Of a DNA stretch of 64,000 bases, positions 63,140-64,000 are shown piece by piece (within the stretch, counting starts at the first letter, position 1; the number at the start of each line of letters is the position of its first letter). The stretch is from Oasisia sp. SBJ-2009 (Eukaryota > Annelida > Polychaeta > Sabellida > Siboglinidae). The notes beneath the pieces are model-generated. The model had not been told where the DNA came from. It saw only the letters and a program-made list of their open reading frames with translations, and ran no database searches. Both the position numbers and the translations under genes were made by a program. The stretch is from positions 25,914,687 through 25,978,686 of the forward strand of contig OZ024858.1 in the NCBI GenBank assembly GCA_964017155.1, given 5' to 3'.

Positions 63140-63640
63140 GATCGTTGAAATTGGTGGTGTATAAAAGTTGAAAAACAAGAGGGAGTATAGATTGATAAGT
63201 ACTATTATTATGTTAGGTTTATGCATAAATTACTACAGGACATATACTGAGTCGTAGTTTTGGTTAAAGTTTGTTAATTAACCATATTTGTGAGCGATAA
63301 CATGATAATCTAGCCTTCGATAAGTGTGTAAATAAAATTTAAAGAACCTCATTATTTATAGAAACAGAGTAATAAGCATAACAGCTACATACATAAGATA
63401 ATATATTCATACTGGAGTACTTGCTAAATAGTTTGATTAGGTAGCAATGTTATTAAAAATAAGTAAGCTTTTTAGTAGGGAAACCCTAGTTTGTTTATGT
63501 AGCTAGTGTCCAACGTATCCGCTATGGAACGGTACTAGTAATGTTAGTGTTCATGGTAGTCTAGGTAGTCAGTTGTGAAATTAATATCTGTAAAACATGA
63601 AATGTGCTGTAGCTGCTGTTCACAATAAACAGTCTTCCTA
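63140..63640. other. Non-coding AT-rich stretch
   Basis: No gene or repeat recognised. Confidence 0.6.
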
Positions 63641-63772
63641 AATACTAAGCTGGTAGACCGACTAAGTTACTTTTGAGTAATCCTGATATGGCGCCTTGCA
63701 AGCGGCAAGTGGAGGCAAGGAGGCACTTGGTGAGTGACCACTGCTACAGCTTGGTGGAGTTTGCCTTATTAG

Positions 63773-63988
63773 ATGAACAATGCAGACAGGGATGGGAAAC
63801 AAAAAACACGAGTTGAACATATTATTCTCTCGGGAACCTTGCCAGTAATGGGAGAAATGGGAGCAATATCTAGAAACTGCAAGACGATGGCAATCAACGC
63901 TCTAGTTGAGCAGATGTGTGAAGAAGGAATTGGATTCATAGATTTGTGGAGATACTTTGTTGGGAGAGGGCGCAGCAGTGTTCTCTAA
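63773..63988 (+). pseudogene. SGNH-hydrolase-like fragment of a LINE ORF1
   Basis: Reads VEHIILSGTLPVMGEMG and later KTMAINALVEQMCEEGIGFI followed by DLWRYFVGR. The ++LSG+LP........+..+N..+...C...G+GF+D.W..F.GR layout is that of the SGNH/GDSL esterase-like domain carried by some LINE ORF1 proteins. The frame ends prematurely after FVGRGRSSVL at 63,988; the expected DGLHL block is absent. Confidence 0.65.
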
Positions 63989-64000
63989 GAACCTGCTTCG

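Noticed and set aside
1..64000. tRNA or rRNA genes
   Set aside because: I looked for cloverleaf-like box A/box B pairs and rRNA-like conserved blocks while reading and saw none that I could support.

Overview
This is a piece of animal nuclear genome, most likely from an aquatic invertebrate. The phylum cannot be fixed from the sequence. The evidence is a gene of at least 20 exons with consistent GT-AG introns for a TRPM-family ion channel, BTB/Kelch remnants, and a dense, mixed load of animal-type transposable elements (Ty3/gypsy, non-LTR LINEs, Harbinger, TTAA-target DNA transposons, hAT- and pogo-like fragments, a Mutator-like transposase). No prokaryotic or organellar features are visible.

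Positions 1-37,246 carry the 3' part of the TRPM channel gene on the + strand. Twenty exons join in one phase-consistent frame giving 942 residues: distal SLOG/TRPM homology region, S1-S6, pore, TRP helix and C-terminal coiled coil. The 5' exons lie upstream of the window. There is no C-terminal NUDT9-H or alpha-kinase domain. The introns hold most of the sequence: a 1.5-kb C/T-rich minisatellite whose other strand can form G-quadruplexes, a 57-bp satellite with a 7-unit higher-order repeat, a 2.9-kb 55-bp satellite starting 25 bp after an exon, two inverted copies of a TTAA-flanked THAP-bearing transposon, a separate 720-bp TTAA element, and LINE, hAT-like and pogo-like fragments.

Positions 37,247-41,100 are non-coding, with a 46-bp tandem array and a SINE-like fragment. 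Positions 41,100-48,300 are a stack of retroelement remnants on the minus strand: a gag-like ORF between LTR-like direct repeats with no pol, an env-like remnant between a second pair of direct repeats, a CCHC-knuckle gag-like ORF, and an unrecognised proline-rich, C2H2-finger reading frame. A 613-bp near-perfect foldback element with a TTAA duplication follows at 48,661-49,273.

Positions 49,600-55,540 hold a broken Ty3/gypsy integrase, an uninterrupted 402-codon Mutator-like transposase ORF with D, D and E motifs, and a LINE with one stop and one frameshift. Positions 56,448-58,778 form a Harbinger element with matching terminal inverted repeats and TAA duplications; it contains transposase pieces in opposite orientations, a BESS-domain accessory ORF and a nested truncated LINE.

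Positions 59,759-64,000 contain broken BTB, SAM-like and Kelch pieces, a minus-strand gypsy reverse-transcriptase remnant and two more LINE fragments. The only clear cellular gene is the TRPM channel; nearly everything after 37.3 kb is mobile-element material or pseudogene.
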